A DNA stretch of 64,000 nucleotides from Kluyvera genomosp. 1 (GCF_001266615.1 NZ_LGHZ01000005.1:107526-171525), one strand, 5' to 3'. Positions 9,414 through 19,699 are shown, counted from the stretch's first letter. Numbers and translations are program-made. The notes: a model not told the origin generated them from the letters alone.

Positions 9414-9773
9414 TTAGCCGACGATTTCCAGCACCTGCTCCGGTGGGCGACCAATTCGCGCCTTGCCGTTATGAACAACAATCGGGCGCTCAATCAGTTT
9501 CGGGTTTTCTACCATTGCCTGGATTAATGCCTCTTCACTGAGCTGACTATCGGCAAGGTTCAGCGATTTATAGAGGTCTTCCTTTTGGCGCATCAGTTCA
9601 CGAGCACTGGTCATACCCAGCATCTTGAGCAGTTTGCGCAGCGTCGTGGCATCCGGCGGTGTCTCCAGATAAAGCACGACGCTTGGTTCAATACCGTTGT
9701 CCTTCAGCAGACTTAAGGTCTCGCGGCTCTTTGAACAGCGCGGGTTATGGTAGATGGTGACCGAATCCGTCAT
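9414..9773 (-). CDS. yfgD: ArsC-family thiol reductase YfgD
   Basis: Small cytoplasmic protein of 119 residues in the arsenate reductase (ArsC) fold. The N-terminal IYHNPRCSKSRETL carries the active-site cysteine at position 13, and the C-terminal RPIVVHNGKARIGRPPEQV holds the arginine of the arsenate/anion site. It is close to E. coli YfgD in wording and length. No arsenite pump or ArsR gene is nearby, so an arsenate role is not supported by context. It lies 11 bases after bepA on the same strand and is probably co-transcribed from the bepA promoter. Confidence 0.92.
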   Translation of the reverse strand: MTDSVTIYHNPRCSKSRETLSLLKDNGIEPSVVLYLETPPDATTLRKLLKMLGMTSARELMRQKEDLYKSLNLADSQLSEEALIQAMVENPKLIERPIVVHNGKARIGRPPEQVLEIVG

Positions 9774-9784
9774 AGTCTCTCCTG

Positions 9785-11248
9785 TTACATTTTCTGATAA
9801 GGGCGGAAGCGCTCTTGCAGCTGGCGTAGCTGGTCGATGCGGGCGTCGTAACGCGCCTGCTGGAGGCTACGTAATTTCACCTGCGCACTGGCGGCGCTCA
9901 GTAGCGAAATCGCCTGATCCAGCCGGCCAACCAGCGCCATGTTTTCGGCGCGGGCCGCTAACTCCTGGTCGCGGTTACCCAGTTTATTCTCCGCCTGAGC
10001 CAACAGATCCCAGCCGTTGGTATCTTCTTTATTCGTAAAGGTGTAGCGATTTAAAATGGTCGCGGCTTCTCCTGCCTGGCCCGCCTCAAGCAGGGCGTTG
10101 GCCAGGTTTAACTGCAACACCGGGTTGGTGCGCAGTTCGCGGGCATTCTTCAAACGATTGACCGCTTCCGCCGTTTTGTTCTGTCCGAGATCGATATCGG
10201 TGGCAAGATCGAGATACCAGGCGTTTTGCGGCTCGGCGCTTAACAGCGGCTGCAGTTGCTTGCTGGCCTCAGCATAATTCTTGGCTTCCATCGCCAGCAG
10301 TGCCCGGCCGTACTGAGCGGCATGCTGTTCGCGAATATTACCTTTTGACCAGCTATCGAGAAGGTCGGTTCCTAGCTGGTTTTTGCCGGAATTGTACATA
10401 CCAAGCGTACGTGCTTTAGCGAAGTAGAAATCGGCTGAAGACTGTACCACGACCGGACGCATCTGGTTGGCGCGGTTACGCGCATCCGACAGGCGGCTTT
10501 CCGGGAGGGGGTGGGTGAGCAGCATTTCCGGCGGCCGCGATGAGTAGCGCGACTGATCGAGTAGTTTTTCCATAAAGGCCGGCATAGCCTGTGGGTCGAA
10601 GCCTGAACGCTGAAGCACCTGAATACCAATGCGATCGGCTTCTTCTTCGTTCTGACGAGTAAAGCTGATAATGCCCTGCTGGGTGCCAGCCAGAGTACCG
10701 CTTAACGCCGCCATACCGGCCTGCGGGCTGGCCATCGCCAGCAGGATAGAGCCCAGCGCGCCAACCCATGTCAGCGGGGCGTTACGCTTCTGATCTTCCA
10801 TGGCACGCGCCAGGTGGCGCTGGGTCACGTGTGAAATTTCGTGCGCCATGACCGATGCCAACTGGCTTTCCGTATCCGAATAGCGGAATAGCGCGGAGTG
10901 CAGTACCACGTTGCCGCCAAAGAAGGCGAAGGCGTTAATGTCATCGTTGTTGATCAGGTAGAAATGAAACGGCGTGCGGACGGAGTAAGCGTGCGATACC
11001 AGCCGCATACCGAGAGAATTAATGTATTGAACTAACAGCGGGTCATTAATCAGCGGCGCGCTTCCGCGCAGTTGTCGAACATAGTAATCCCCCATCTGCA
11101 TCTCCTGACCGATGGAGAGCGTGCTTCCTGCGGACGTGCCCATATCCGGCAGATTGTCCGCGGAGTCCGCAAATGCGGGGGCAATTTGACCGAGAGCAAG
11201 CGTCGCAATAAGGGATGCCAACAGCGTTTTTTTCAACTGCCTGAACAT
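9785..11248 (-). CDS. bepA: periplasmic metalloprotease/chaperone BepA
   Basis: Periplasmic quality-control protein that helps assemble outer-membrane proteins such as LptD and degrades misfolded ones. The 487 residues start with a Sec signal peptide cut after AFA near residue 27. The M48 zinc site is HEISH at 136-140, with E201 as third ligand and H246 in THPLPESR as the regulatory histidine. TPR repeats fill the last 180 residues. The sizes and positions equal those of E. coli BepA. A sigma-E-like promoter stands just upstream, and yfgD follows as the second operon gene. Confidence 0.97.
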   Translation of the reverse strand: MFRQLKKTLLASLIATLALGQIAPAFADSADNLPDMGTSAGSTLSIGQEMQMGDYYVRQLRGSAPLINDPLLVQYINSLGMRLVSHAYSVRTPFHFYLINNDDINAFAFFGGNVVLHSALFRYSDTESQLASVMAHEISHVTQRHLARAMEDQKRNAPLTWVGALGSILLAMASPQAGMAALSGTLAGTQQGIISFTRQNEEEADRIGIQVLQRSGFDPQAMPAFMEKLLDQSRYSSRPPEMLLTHPLPESRLSDARNRANQMRPVVVQSSADFYFAKARTLGMYNSGKNQLGTDLLDSWSKGNIREQHAAQYGRALLAMEAKNYAEASKQLQPLLSAEPQNAWYLDLATDIDLGQNKTAEAVNRLKNARELRTNPVLQLNLANALLEAGQAGEAATILNRYTFTNKEDTNGWDLLAQAENKLGNRDQELAARAENMALVGRLDQAISLLSAASAQVKLRSLQQARYDARIDQLRQLQERFRPYQKM

Positions 11249-11280
11249 AACCTCTGTCCTGTAATGTGGGATGTGCCTGT

Positions 11281-11308
11281 TTTGACCAATAGCGTACCGT
11301 TACGTTCC
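11281..11308 (-). promoter_or_regulatory. Candidate sigma-E promoter of bepA
   Basis: On the minus strand, GGAACGT (11302-11308) and TCAAA (11281-11285) are separated by 16 bases, which fits the sigma-E pattern GGAACTT-N16-TCnAA. It would start transcription about 25 bases before the bepA ATG. A role in envelope-stress control agrees with the function of BepA. Confidence 0.6.
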
Positions 11309-11462
11309 GTAAAAAGCCGCTCTGCGAGTGTATCTATCTGCTTCGGCATTGAAAATGATAATTACATGATTGTGGGATAATTATAAAAAGCGGAGTCTTT
11401 TTTGTGACACTTAGATACAATTCACCTTCTGTATGAAAACACAGGCCTCAGGGAATAGATTT

Positions 11463-12530
11463 ATGCTCGAGATGTTGATGCAGTGGTACCGTCGCCGATT
11501 TAGCGACCCCGAAGCGATAGCGTTGCTGGTTATTCTGGTGGCCGGTTTTTGCATTCTGTTTTTCTTCAGCGGCCTGCTGGCTCCGCTTTTGGTGGCATTG
11601 GTACTGGCATATCTGCTGGAGTGGCCGACGGTGCGTCTGGAGCGTATGGGGTGGTCGAGAACCTGGGCGACCAGCGTGGTACTGGTGCTGTTCGTCGGCA
11701 TTTTCCTACTGATGTCCTTCGTGGTGATGCCGATTGCGTGGCAGCAGGGAATAAACCTTATCCACGATATGCCCGGTATGCTCAATAAGCTGTCGGACTT
11801 CGCTGCTACGCTGCCGCGCCGCTATCCGGCGCTGATGGACGCTGGCATCATCGATGCGATGGCTGAGAATATGCGTAGCCGTATGCTGACCATGGGCGAC
11901 TCGGTGGTGAAATACTCGGTTGCTTCACTGGTTGGTCTGCTGACGCTGGCGGTCTATCTGGTATTGGTGCCGCTGATGGTTTTTTTCCTCGTCAAAGACA
12001 AAGAGCAGATGCTCAATGCCGTACGCCGCGTGCTGCCGCGTAACCGCGGGCTAGCAGGGCAGGTGTGGAAAGAAATGAACCAGCAGATCACCAACTATAT
12101 TCGCGGTAAGGTGCTGGAGATGGTGGTGGTGGGGATTGCCACCTGGCTTGGTTTCCTGATGTTTGGCCTGAATTATTCTCTGCTGCTGGCAGTGTTGGTG
12201 GGGCTATCCGTACTCATCCCGTATATCGGCGCCTTCGTGGTGACGATTCCGGTCGTCTGTGTGGCGCTGTTCCAGTTTGGTCTTGGCACCGAGTTCTGGA
12301 GCTTGTTTGCGGTTTACCTGATTATTCAGGGGCTGGACGGCAACCTGCTGGTGCCGGTGTTATTCTCCGAAGCGGTGAACCTACACCCGTTGGTCATTAT
12401 TCTGTCGGTGGTGATTTTCGGTGGGCTGTGGGGATTCTGGGGTGTTTTCTTTGCCATTCCGCTTGCCACACTGATTAAAGCAGTCGTTCATGCCTGGCCA
12501 GATGGGCTGGTGGTGGACGAAGAATCCTGA
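11463..12530 (+). CDS. perM: PerM, AI-2E/PerM-type putative permease
   Basis: Inner-membrane protein of the AI-2E transporter family (PF01594), 355 residues with seven or eight hydrophobic helices and the family segment VLIPYIGAFVVTIPVV. Its substrate is not settled. I prefer ATG 11463 (MLEMLMQWYRRRF), which agrees with the E. coli YfgO start; an upstream in-frame ATG at 11433 would add ten residues. It is divergent from bepA and convergent with bcp. In E. coli K-12 the hyf hydrogenase genes lie between perM and bcp; they are absent here. Confidence 0.93.
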   Translation: MLEMLMQWYRRRFSDPEAIALLVILVAGFCILFFFSGLLAPLLVALVLAYLLEWPTVRLERMGWSRTWATSVVLVLFVGIFLLMSFVVMPIAWQQGINLIHDMPGMLNKLSDFAATLPRRYPALMDAGIIDAMAENMRSRMLTMGDSVVKYSVASLVGLLTLAVYLVLVPLMVFFLVKDKEQMLNAVRRVLPRNRGLAGQVWKEMNQQITNYIRGKVLEMVVVGIATWLGFLMFGLNYSLLLAVLVGLSVLIPYIGAFVVTIPVVCVALFQFGLGTEFWSLFAVYLIIQGLDGNLLVPVLFSEAVNLHPLVIILSVVIFGGLWGFWGVFFAIPLATLIKAVVHAWPDGLVVDEES

Positions 12531-12535
12531 AAATA

Positions 12536-12565
12536 AAAAAGCCGACATCACGTCGGCTTTTTTGA
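12536..12565. terminator. Bidirectional terminator between perM and bcp
   Basis: Stem AAAAAGCCGAC/GTCGGCTTTTT (12536-12546 with 12552-12562) with A and T tracts on either side serves both convergent genes. Confidence 0.88.
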
Positions 12566-12577
12566 TTTATTCGTTTA

Positions 12578-13048
12578 TCACGCGTTAGCTTGCAGCCAGC
12601 CCAGCACGATGTCGTGGTGATTGCTGGTTTTGAAGTCATCAAACACATGTTCAACTTTGCCGTCAGCATCCACCAGGAAGCTGATGCGGTGAATACCATC
12701 ATAGGTTTTACCCATGAAGGTTTTTTCGCCCCAGATACCAAACTGTTCGCAGACCTGATGGTCTTCATCGGAGAGCAGCGTAAAGTTCAGCAGCTCTTTT
12801 TCGGCGAAACGGGAGAGCTTTTCTGGTTTATCGGTGCTGATACCCAGAACTTCTACACCCGCTTTTTTCAGTTCATCCATATTGTCGCGAAGGCCGCAAG
12901 CCTGCACGGTGCAGCCAGGAGTCATCGCTTTCGGGTAGAAGTAGACCAGAACACGTTGTCCCTGGAAGTCGGTCAAATTTACTTGCTCGCCGTCTTGATC
13001 GGGCAAACTAAATTTCGGTGCGATATCACCGGCTTTCAGTGGGTTCAT
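12578..13048 (-). CDS. bcp: thiol peroxidase Bcp (peroxiredoxin)
   Basis: Cytoplasmic peroxiredoxin that reduces hydrogen peroxide and organic peroxides with thioredoxin. The 156 residues carry PGCTVQACGLRD with the peroxidatic C46 and resolving C51, plus the conserved arginine in HRISFLVDADG. The protein is almost the same as E. coli Bcp. Its ATG overlaps the gcvR stop codon (TAATG), so the two are translated as a coupled pair. Confidence 0.97.
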   Translation of the reverse strand: MNPLKAGDIAPKFSLPDQDGEQVNLTDFQGQRVLVYFYPKAMTPGCTVQACGLRDNMDELKKAGVEVLGISTDKPEKLSRFAEKELLNFTLLSDEDHQVCEQFGIWGEKTFMGKTYDGIHRISFLVDADGKVEHVFDDFKTSNHHDIVLGWLQANA

Positions 13049-13620
13049 TACTCATCTCCATCCTGTTCGTCATGCTGTGAATAATTGATCACGTTTATAC
13101 TGCCTTGTGCTTTCAATTCTGTACATAGGGCTTTGAACGCTTGCTCAATATTTGATGCATTTTGCGTAGCAGGACTATGAGCCGTAATCTGGATGAACAA
13201 CTGGGCAGCAACGTCGTCGGTCCCCGGCTGAGTTCGTGAAACCAGTTCGGCGATGTTCATTTCCCAGCTATCGAACAACGCGGTAAAGCGCTCGATGATG
13301 TGCGGGGAGTCGGGAACTTCCACCTGAACCCACACGGTCGCGGGCATTGCCGGACGCGGGCGAGCGGTCGTACGCTTCATCACAATCAGCAGATCCAGCT
13401 CTGCTCCTTTGAGCGGCAGCGTCGATTCAATAAGGGTAATTGCGTTCCAGGTGCCGGAAAGCAACATAATAAAAGTGAACTCATCCCCCAGCATGGCCAA
13501 ACGACTGTCTTCGATGTTGCAGCCGCAGCTGCTGACGTGACGGGTGATCGTATTGACGATGCCAGGGCGATCCGCGCCCAGGGCTGTAATGACCAGATAG
13601 TGTTGTAATGAGGCTGTCAA
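13048..13620 (-). CDS. gcvR: glycine cleavage system repressor GcvR
   Basis: Regulatory protein that binds GcvA and keeps the gcvTHP operon repressed when glycine is scarce. Its 190 residues form two ACT domains, seen in VITALGADRPGIVNTITRHV near the N-terminus and VQVEVPDSPHIIERFTALFDSW in the middle. There is no DNA-binding motif, as expected. It overlaps bcp by one base and diverges from dapA. Confidence 0.95.
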   Translation of the reverse strand: MTASLQHYLVITALGADRPGIVNTITRHVSSCGCNIEDSRLAMLGDEFTFIMLLSGTWNAITLIESTLPLKGAELDLLIVMKRTTARPRPAMPATVWVQVEVPDSPHIIERFTALFDSWEMNIAELVSRTQPGTDDVAAQLFIQITAHSPATQNASNIEQAFKALCTELKAQGSINVINYSQHDEQDGDE

Positions 13621-13706
13621 ACCTGTTCTTCCTTTAAAAAGGTGCGGTATACCCTAGGAAAGCATAAAAAAAACCGGCATACAACATTCTGAAGGGCTTC
13701 AGTCTC

Positions 13707-13736
13707 TTGCTTTTATTACAAGACCAAACGTACCAT
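13707..13736 (+). promoter_or_regulatory. Candidate sigma-70 promoter of dapA
   Basis: TTGCTT (13707-13712), an 18-base spacer and TACCAT (13731-13736) would start transcription about 30 bases before the dapA ATG. A small palindrome CTGAAG-GG-CTTCAG lies just upstream at 13689-13702. Confidence 0.4.
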
Positions 13737-13774
13737 TGAGACTCATGTCCGCACGTCAGCACAGAGGATGGCCC

Positions 13775-14653
13775 ATGTTCACGGGAAGTATTGTAGCGCT
13801 TGTCACGCCGATGGATGAAAAAGGTAATGTCGACCGTTCAAGCCTGAAAAAACTGATTGATTACCATGTCGCCAACGGAACCTCGGCGATTGTGTCGGTA
13901 GGGACTACCGGCGAATCCGCAACGCTCAGCCACGACGAGCATGGCGACGTGGTGATGACCACGCTGGAACTGGCCGATGGCCGTATTCCAGTTATTGCCG
14001 GAACGGGGGCAAATGCAACCGCAGAGGCCATTAGCCTGACCCAGCGTTTTAACAATACCGGTGTTGTCGGCTGCCTGACGGTCACCCCGTATTACAACCG
14101 TCCGACTCAGGAAGGCCTGTTCCAGCATTTCAAAGCGATTGCCGAGCATACTGACCTGCCACAAATCCTGTATAATGTGCCGTCACGTACTGGCTGCGAT
14201 ATGCTGCCGGAAACCGTAGGTCGCCTTGCGAAAGTAAAAAATATTATCGCGATTAAGGAAGCCACGGGGAACTTAAGTCGTGTTCACCAGATCAAAGAGC
14301 TGGTTTCAGACGATTTCATCCTGCTTAGCGGTGATGATGCATCCGGTCTGGACTTCATGCAGCTGGGCGGTCATGGCGTCATTTCGGTGACGGCGAACGT
14401 TGCTGCACGTGATATGGCTGAAATGTGCAAACTGGCAGCAGCAGGTCAGTTTGAGCAGGCGCGTATCATTAACCAGCGTTTGATGCCGCTACACAATAAA
14501 TTATTTGTCGAACCCAATCCGATCCCAGTGAAATGGGCATGTAAGGAGTTGGGACTTGTGGCGACCGATACCATGCGCTTGCCGATGACACCTATCACCG
14601 ACCACGGTCGTGATGTTGTGGCATCCGCATTGAAGCATGCCGGTTTGCTGTAA
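13775..14653 (+). CDS. dapA: 4-hydroxy-tetrahydrodipicolinate synthase
   Basis: First committed enzyme of the DAP/lysine pathway; it condenses pyruvate with aspartate semialdehyde. The protein has 292 residues. The Schiff-base lysine lies in [12 protein letters not shown] (K161) and the catalytic tyrosine in TVTPYYNRP (Y133). I choose ATG 13775 ([17 protein letters not shown]), preceded by AGAGG, over an upstream ATG at 13736 because it agrees with the E. coli N-terminus. bamC follows 16 bases later in the same transcript. Confidence 0.97.
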   Translation: MFTGSIVALVTPMDEKGNVDRSSLKKLIDYHVANGTSAIVSVGTTGESATLSHDEHGDVVMTTLELADGRIPVIAGTGANATAEAISLTQRFNNTGVVGCLTVTPYYNRPTQEGLFQHFKAIAEHTDLPQILYNVPSRTGCDMLPETVGRLAKVKNIIAIKEATGNLSRVHQIKELVSDDFILLSGDDASGLDFMQLGGHGVISVTANVAARDMAEMCKLAAAGQFEQARIINQRLMPLHNKLFVEPNPIPVKWACKELGLVATDTMRLPMTPITDHGRDVVASALKHAGLL

Positions 14654-14669
14654 AGTTTAGGGAGATTTG

Positions 14670-15704
14670 ATGGCTTACTCAGTACAGAAGTCGCGCCTGG
14701 CGAAGGTTGCGGGTGTTTCGTTGGTTCTACTGCTTGCAGCATGTAGTTCTGACTCGCGCTATAAGCGCCAGGTGAGCGGTGATGAATCCTACCTGGACGC
14801 CGCACCGTTAGGTGAACTTCATGCCCCTGCGGGGATGATCCTGCCGATTGAAAATGGCGACTACAACATCCCGGTCGCCAACGGCAGCGGTGCTGTTGGC
14901 AAGGCGCTGGACATCCGTCCGCCGGCTCAGGCGCTGGCGCTGGTTTCCGGTGCTCGTACCCAGTTTACCGGTGATACGGCCACGCTGCTGGTTGAAAATA
15001 GCCGTAGCGGCTCCCTGTGGCCACAGGTTGTTAGCATCGTTCAGGCGAAAAACTACACCATTACCAAACGTGATGATGCTAGCCAAACGCTGACCACTGA
15101 CTGGGTTGACTGGAACCGTCTTGATGAAGATCAGCAGTACCGCGGTCGTTATCAAATCTCCGTGCAGCCTCAGGGCTATCAGCAAGCGGTGATGGTCAAA
15201 CTGATTAACCTGGAACAAGCAGGGAAAGCCGTTGCCGATCGTGCTTCGCTGCAGCGCTACAGTGCTGAAATGCTGAACGTGATTTCTGCCGGTCTGGATA
15301 AGAATGCCACCGATGCGGCGAATGCTGCTCGTGGTACCGCTGGCGCAACCTTCGATGTTCAGAGCGCTTCTGATGACACCGGTCTGCCGATGCTGGTCGT
15401 TCGCGCACCGTTTAATCAGGTGTGGCAACGTCTGCCAGGCGCACTGGAAAAAGTGGGCATGAAAGTGACCGACAGCACCCGTTCTCAGGGTAGCGTAGCG
15501 GTGACCTACAAACCGCTGTCTGACAGCCGCTGGCGCGATCTTGGCGCAAGCGACCCGGGTCTGGTCTCCGGCGACTACAAACTTCAGGTCGGCGACCTGG
15601 ACAACCGTAGTAGCCTGCAGTTCATCGATCCAAAAGGTCACACGCTGACGCAGTCGCAGAATGACGCACTGGTAGCCGCATTCCAGTCCGCATTTACGAA
15701 GTAA
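14670..15704 (+). CDS. bamC: outer-membrane assembly lipoprotein BamC
   Basis: Accessory lipoprotein of the BAM complex, which inserts beta-barrel proteins in the outer membrane. The 344-residue precursor has a lipobox LLAAC with lipidated C25. The unstructured N-terminal stretch that binds BamD is followed by two helix-grip domains, about 100-210 and 225-340, as in E. coli NlpB. ATG 14670 has GGAG five bases upstream; a TTG directly before it (14667) is less likely. It sits between dapA and purC, the usual place, and ends at a strong terminator. Confidence 0.96.
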   Translation: MAYSVQKSRLAKVAGVSLVLLLAACSSDSRYKRQVSGDESYLDAAPLGELHAPAGMILPIENGDYNIPVANGSGAVGKALDIRPPAQALALVSGARTQFTGDTATLLVENSRSGSLWPQVVSIVQAKNYTITKRDDASQTLTTDWVDWNRLDEDQQYRGRYQISVQPQGYQQAVMVKLINLEQAGKAVADRASLQRYSAEMLNVISAGLDKNATDAANAARGTAGATFDVQSASDDTGLPMLVVRAPFNQVWQRLPGALEKVGMKVTDSTRSQGSVAVTYKPLSDSRWRDLGASDPGLVSGDYKLQVGDLDNRSSLQFIDPKGHTLTQSQNDALVAAFQSAFTK

Positions 15705-15707
15705 TTT

Positions 15708-15738
15708 AAAAGGGCTGGAGCAATCCAGCCCTTTTTTC
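15708..15738 (+). terminator. Terminator of the dapA-bamC operon
   Basis: Stem AAAAGGGCTGGA with TCCAGCCCTTTT (15708-15719 with 15724-15735) and a T run follows directly after the bamC stop. Confidence 0.9.
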
Positions 15739-15747
15739 TGTATAGTG

Positions 15748-15763
15748 ACGCAAACGTGTGCGT
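15748..15763 (+). promoter_or_regulatory. PurR operator of purC
   Basis: ACGCAAACGTGTGCGT differs at one base from the perfect palindromic PurR box ACGCAAACGTTTGCGT. It lies 115 bases before the purC start. PurR with hypoxanthine or guanine is therefore expected to repress purC, as in E. coli. Confidence 0.88.
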
Positions 15764-15877
15764 ACGCTGAAAAACACAAATTTTTAGGCTCTATATCTTC
15801 CAGGTTGCAGGAACGTATCAATACGACCTGACGTGGAAAGACGACGAGTATCGTTAATCATCACTGGAGTGACAAAG

Positions 15878-16591
15878 ATGCAAAAGCTAGCTGAGTTGTA
15901 TCGTGGTAAAGCGAAAACCGTATACAGCACCGAAAACCCGGATCTGTTGGTACTCGAATTCCGTAACGATACGTCAGCAGGAGATGGTGCCCGCATTGAA
16001 CAGTTCGATCGTAAAGGCATGGTGAACAACAAGTTCAACCATTTCATTATGAGCAAACTGGCGCAAGCCGGTATCCCGACTCAAATGGAAGCGTTGCTGT
16101 CCGATACCGAATGTCTGGTGAAAAAGCTGGATATGGTGCCGGTTGAATGCGTGGTGCGTAACCGTGCGGCCGGTTCGCTGGTGAAACGTTTAGGGATTGA
16201 AGAAGGTATCGAGCTGAACCCACCGCTGTTCGATCTGTTCCTGAAAAACGACGCGATGCACGACCCGATGGTTAACGAATCCTACTGCGAAACCTTTGGC
16301 TGGGTGAGCAAAGAGAATCTGGCGCGTATGCAGGAGCTGACCTTCAAGGCTAACGACGTACTGAAAAAACTGTTTGATGACGCCGGGCTTATCCTGGTCG
16401 ATTTCAAGCTGGAATTTGGTCTGTTTAAAGGCGAAGTGGTTCTGGGCGACGAGTTTTCCCCGGATGGCAGCCGTCTGTGGGACAAAAAGACCATGGATAA
16501 AATGGACAAAGACCGTTTCCGCCAGAGCCTGGGCGGCCTGATTGAAGCTTACGAAGAAGTCGCGCATCGTTTAGGCGTTAAGCTGGACTAA
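15878..16591 (+). CDS. purC: SAICAR synthetase
   Basis: Purine-pathway enzyme that links aspartate to CAIR using ATP to give SAICAR. The protein has 237 residues, the E. coli length, opens [21 protein letters not shown], and keeps the ATP- and substrate-binding stretches [11 protein letters not shown] and [10 protein letters not shown] take ATG 15878 with GGAG upstream; a frame-open extension to 15833 lacks support. A PurR box precedes it, so it responds to purine supply. Confidence 0.97.
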   Translation: MQKLAELYRGKAKTVYSTENPDLLVLEFRNDTSAGDGARIEQFDRKGMVNNKFNHFIMSKLAQAGIPTQMEALLSDTECLVKKLDMVPVECVVRNRAAGSLVKRLGIEEGIELNPPLFDLFLKNDAMHDPMVNESYCETFGWVSKENLARMQELTFKANDVLKKLFDDAGLILVDFKLEFGLFKGEVVLGDEFSPDGSRLWDKKTMDKMDKDRFRQSLGGLIEAYEEVAHRLGVKLD

Positions 16592-16607
16592 GTTTTACTC
16601 CCTCTCT

Positions 16608-16645
16608 CCGGCATCGTGAGGCCTGCACAGGTGACGCGATGCCGG
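16608..16645. repeat. Inverted repeat after purC
   Basis: Perfect nine-base arms CCGGCATCG and CGATGCCGG (16608-16616 with 16637-16645) enclose 20 bases. There is no T run, so it is a weak terminator or a REP-like mRNA 3' hairpin protecting the purC message. Confidence 0.55.
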
Positions 16646-16733
16646 CATGACGCATCATACATTTCCAGTGGTAATCCCGCCCGTAACCGCCTACGATCTA
16701 CCAGTATATTGATAAGATAAGATCGAGGTAGTT

Positions 16734-17603
16734 ATGCGTTGGCAAGGTCGTCGTGAAAGCGACAATGTGGAAGACCGGCGGAACAGTTCCGACTCTCAGG
16801 GAATGGGGCGCGGCCCCGGCTTTCGTATTCCTAGCGGCAAAGGCGGGATTATTCTGCTGATTGTCGTGGTGGTCGCGGGCTATTACGGCGTGGATTTAAC
16901 CGGTTTAATGACCGGCGAGCCGATTGGACAGCAGCAATCCTCCCAGCACGTCAGCCAGCCAAAAGATGACGAAGCCGCCAAATTTACCTCGGTGATCCTT
17001 GCCACTACGGAAGATACCTGGGCTCAGCAGTTCAAAGAGATGGGCAAAACCTATCAGCCGCCGCGCCTGGTAATGTACCGTGGTGCAACCCGCACCGGAT
17101 GCGGTACCGGCCAGTCGGTTATGGGGCCGTTCTACTGCCCTGCGGATACCACGGTCTATATCGATCTCTCTTTCTATGACGATATGAAAAATAAACTCGG
17201 CGCGGGCGGTGATTTCGCGCAGGGCTACGTGATTGCGCACGAGGTCGGCCATCACGTGCAGAAGCTGTTGGGGATCGAACCGAAAGTTCGTCAGATGCAG
17301 CAAAATGCCTCTGAGGCCGAAGTGAATCGCCTTTCTGTTCGCCTGGAATTGCAGGCTGACTGTTTTGCTGGCGTTTGGGGCCACAACATGCAAAAACAGG
17401 GCATTCTTGAAGCGGGTGACCTGGAAGAGGCGCTGAACGCTGCCGAAGCGATTGGCGATGACCGTCTGCAACAGCAAAGCCAGGGCCGCGTGGTTCCCGA
17501 TAGCTTTACTCACGGGACTTCCCAGCAGCGCTACACCTGGCTGAAACGCGGCTTTGATAGCGGCGACCCGGGCCAGTGCAATACCTTCAGTAAATCACTC
17601 TAA
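16734..17603 (+). CDS. ypfJ: YpfJ, putative neutral zinc metallopeptidase
   Basis: Membrane-anchored protein of 289 residues from the zinc metallopeptidase family PF04228. A charged cytoplasmic head is followed by one membrane helix (about 37-50, [16 protein letters not shown]), and the zinc motif HEVGH at 169-173 with ELQADCFAG further on as the third-ligand region. Its physiological substrate is not known. A GAGG ribosome site precedes the ATG. It is followed eight bases later by tmcA, as in E. coli. Confidence 0.92.
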   Translation: MRWQGRRESDNVEDRRNSSDSQGMGRGPGFRIPSGKGGIILLIVVVVAGYYGVDLTGLMTGEPIGQQQSSQHVSQPKDDEAAKFTSVILATTEDTWAQQFKEMGKTYQPPRLVMYRGATRTGCGTGQSVMGPFYCPADTTVYIDLSFYDDMKNKLGAGGDFAQGYVIAHEVGHHVQKLLGIEPKVRQMQQNASEAEVNRLSVRLELQADCFAGVWGHNMQKQGILEAGDLEEALNAAEAIGDDRLQQQSQGRVVPDSFTHGTSQQRYTWLKRGFDSGDPGQCNTFSKSL

Positions 17604-17610
17604 TCATCAA

Positions 17611-19623
17611 ATGACGGACGTCATGGATGAGTTGTTCGCGCAGTCTGCGCGAATGGCGCAGGCGGGAATTCGCCGCCTGCTGGTGGTGAGCGGGGAAGCA
17701 ACATGGTGCGTACGGCAGGCTACGGCATTCCGCCACGCTGCTAATGCGGATGTGCTGTGGGTCGGCCCGACGTCCATGGACGCCCCTTTCTGTCTTCCTT
17801 CAAAATTCACCACGCTGCTGGGACGTGAGTTCCAGCATGCAGTCTTTGACGCCCGCAACGGTTTTGACGTTTCAGCGTTTGCGGCCCTGGCCGGTACTCT
17901 GCGCGCCGGAAGCTGGCTGCTGCTGTTGGTACCAGAGTGGGAGAGCTGGCATTTGCAAACTGATGCTGACTCTGTGCGCTGGAGTGACGCTTCAGAACCG
18001 ATCGCCACGCCTCATTTTGTCGAGCATTTTCGCCGGATGGTCACCGCGAGCGCGCAGACGCTTGTCTGGCGTCAGGGCCAGCCTTTGCCTTTACAAGCCG
18101 ATACCCTCCGGACAGACTGGCAGCGCGCGAACGGCCAGCCGGAGCGTGAACAGCAGGCTATTTTGCAGGTGTTGTCGAATACTTCAGCGAAAGTGTGCGT
18201 TGTCACGGCCGAACGGGGGAGAGGCAAATCGGCGCTGGCGGGGATGCATATTCAGCAGCTTCAGGGCGATGCTATCGTCACTGCACCTTCGCGCGCGTCG
18301 ACTGACGTGATTGCCGTGTTTGCCGGCGAGCGCTTTTGCTTTATGGCTCCTGATGCGCTGTTGGCGTCCGACGCCGTGGCTGATTGGCTGGTGGTCGATG
18401 AAGCCGCAGCCATTCCTGCCCCATTGCTGAAAAAGCTGATTGCTCGCTTTCCCCATACGCTGTTGACCACCACAGTTCAGGGTTATGAAGGCACCGGCCG
18501 AGGTTTCTTACTGAAATTTTGCGCCGAATTTCCGCAGCGCGAAGCCTTTACCCTTATGCAGCCTATTCGTTGGGCTGCGGGGTGCCCGCTTGAGGCGGTG
18601 ATTAACGATGCGCTTATTTTTCACGATGATGCCTTTAGCGTATGCCCCGAGGGTGCGTTGGCGTTGCAGGCCGTCGAGCAGTCGAGCTGGCAGAGTCAGC
18701 CTGAACAACCCGCCGCGCTCTATCAGCTTCTCTCCGGAGCGCACTACCGTACTTCACCGTTGGATCTCCGTCGCATGATGGATGCGCCAGGCCAACACTT
18801 TCTGGTAGCGCAAACCGCCAACGGTCCGGCGGGGGCTCTGTGGTTGGTCGATGAGGGTGGATTAACGCCTGAACTCAGCCAGGCCGTCTGGGCCGGTTTT
18901 CGTCGCCCAAGAGGCAATCTGGTGGCGCAATCGCTGGCAGCGCACGGCGGTAGCCCACTGGCAGCCACGCTTATCGGGCGGCGCATCAGCCGTATCGCTG
19001 TGCACCCGCTTCGCCAGCGAGAAGGCATCGGTCAGCAGTTGGTGGCGAAAGCGTGGGAAGAGGCAGATAGCTGCGACTATCTGTCGGTCAGCTTTGGGTT
19101 TACCGATGAACTCTGGCGTTTTTGGCAGCGCTGTGGCTTTACGCTGGTGCGCATTGGCACCCAACGTGAGGCCAGCAGCGGTTGCTATGCCGCCATGGCG
19201 CTGCGACCGATAACGGTGGCGGGAGAGGCGTTGATGCAGCGGGAACACGCCCGCCTGTGCCGCGAATGGCGTTGGCTCCAACGCTGGATTGATGAAAAAA
19301 TCCCGCTGCCCGATCTCCCGACCGCTATTCTTAATGATGATGACTGGTGGGATCTGGCTGGTTTTGCCTTCGCCCATCGCCCGCTGCTGGCGGTGTTGGC
19401 GAATTTGAATCATCTTGTCGAGTTGGCAGCACTACCGCTCCCGGCGCTGCGTGGCCGCCTGAACGGTGATTCTGAAGCTGAGCTCTGCTCGCGCCTGGGG
19501 ATTAATGGGCGTAAATCGCTGTTGCTGCGTCTGCGTGATGAAGCGCAGCAGGCAATGCGTAGGGTGAATGGCGAACGGACAAATCAGCTCATGGAACAGA
19601 TTCGACAACTGCAATTTTTTTAA
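17611..19623 (+). CDS. tmcA: tRNA(Met) cytidine acetyltransferase TmcA
   Basis: Makes N4-acetylcytidine at the wobble position of elongator tRNA-Met, using acetyl-CoA and ATP. The 670-residue protein has a RecD/helicase-like ATPase domain with Walker A AERGRGKSALAG (about 200-212) and Walker B VVDEAAAIP, then a GNAT acetyltransferase domain with RIAVHPLRQREGIGQQL. I start at ATG 17611; an overlapping frame could begin at 17554 inside ypfJ but is less likely. No strong ribosome site is seen, so translation may be coupled to ypfJ, which ends eight bases before. The N-terminal 120 residues diverge more from E. coli than the rest. Confidence 0.93.
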   Translation: MTDVMDELFAQSARMAQAGIRRLLVVSGEATWCVRQATAFRHAANADVLWVGPTSMDAPFCLPSKFTTLLGREFQHAVFDARNGFDVSAFAALAGTLRAGSWLLLLVPEWESWHLQTDADSVRWSDASEPIATPHFVEHFRRMVTASAQTLVWRQGQPLPLQADTLRTDWQRANGQPEREQQAILQVLSNTSAKVCVVTAERGRGKSALAGMHIQQLQGDAIVTAPSRASTDVIAVFAGERFCFMAPDALLASDAVADWLVVDEAAAIPAPLLKKLIARFPHTLLTTTVQGYEGTGRGFLLKFCAEFPQREAFTLMQPIRWAAGCPLEAVINDALIFHDDAFSVCPEGALALQAVEQSSWQSQPEQPAALYQLLSGAHYRTSPLDLRRMMDAPGQHFLVAQTANGPAGALWLVDEGGLTPELSQAVWAGFRRPRGNLVAQSLAAHGGSPLAATLIGRRISRIAVHPLRQREGIGQQLVAKAWEEADSCDYLSVSFGFTDELWRFWQRCGFTLVRIGTQREASSGCYAAMALRPITVAGEALMQREHARLCREWRWLQRWIDEKIPLPDLPTAILNDDDWWDLAGFAFAHRPLLAVLANLNHLVELAALPLPALRGRLNGDSEAELCSRLGINGRKSLLLRLRDEAQQAMRRVNGERTNQLMEQIRQLQFF

Positions 19624-19699
19624 CTGACTCATTCAGTTAAATGGCATGGTCATTATTCTGGTGCGGCGTAAACTGACCGACAAAACCAAGGAGACAGCC

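Noticed and set aside
14808..15821. 337-codon open frame opposite bamC
   Set aside because: It runs through the bamC terminator and PurR region on the wrong strand and has no known family.
17554..17610. Longer start of tmcA inside ypfJ
   Set aside because: The extra 19 residues have no counterpart in the E. coli protein; ATG 17611 fits the known N-terminus length.
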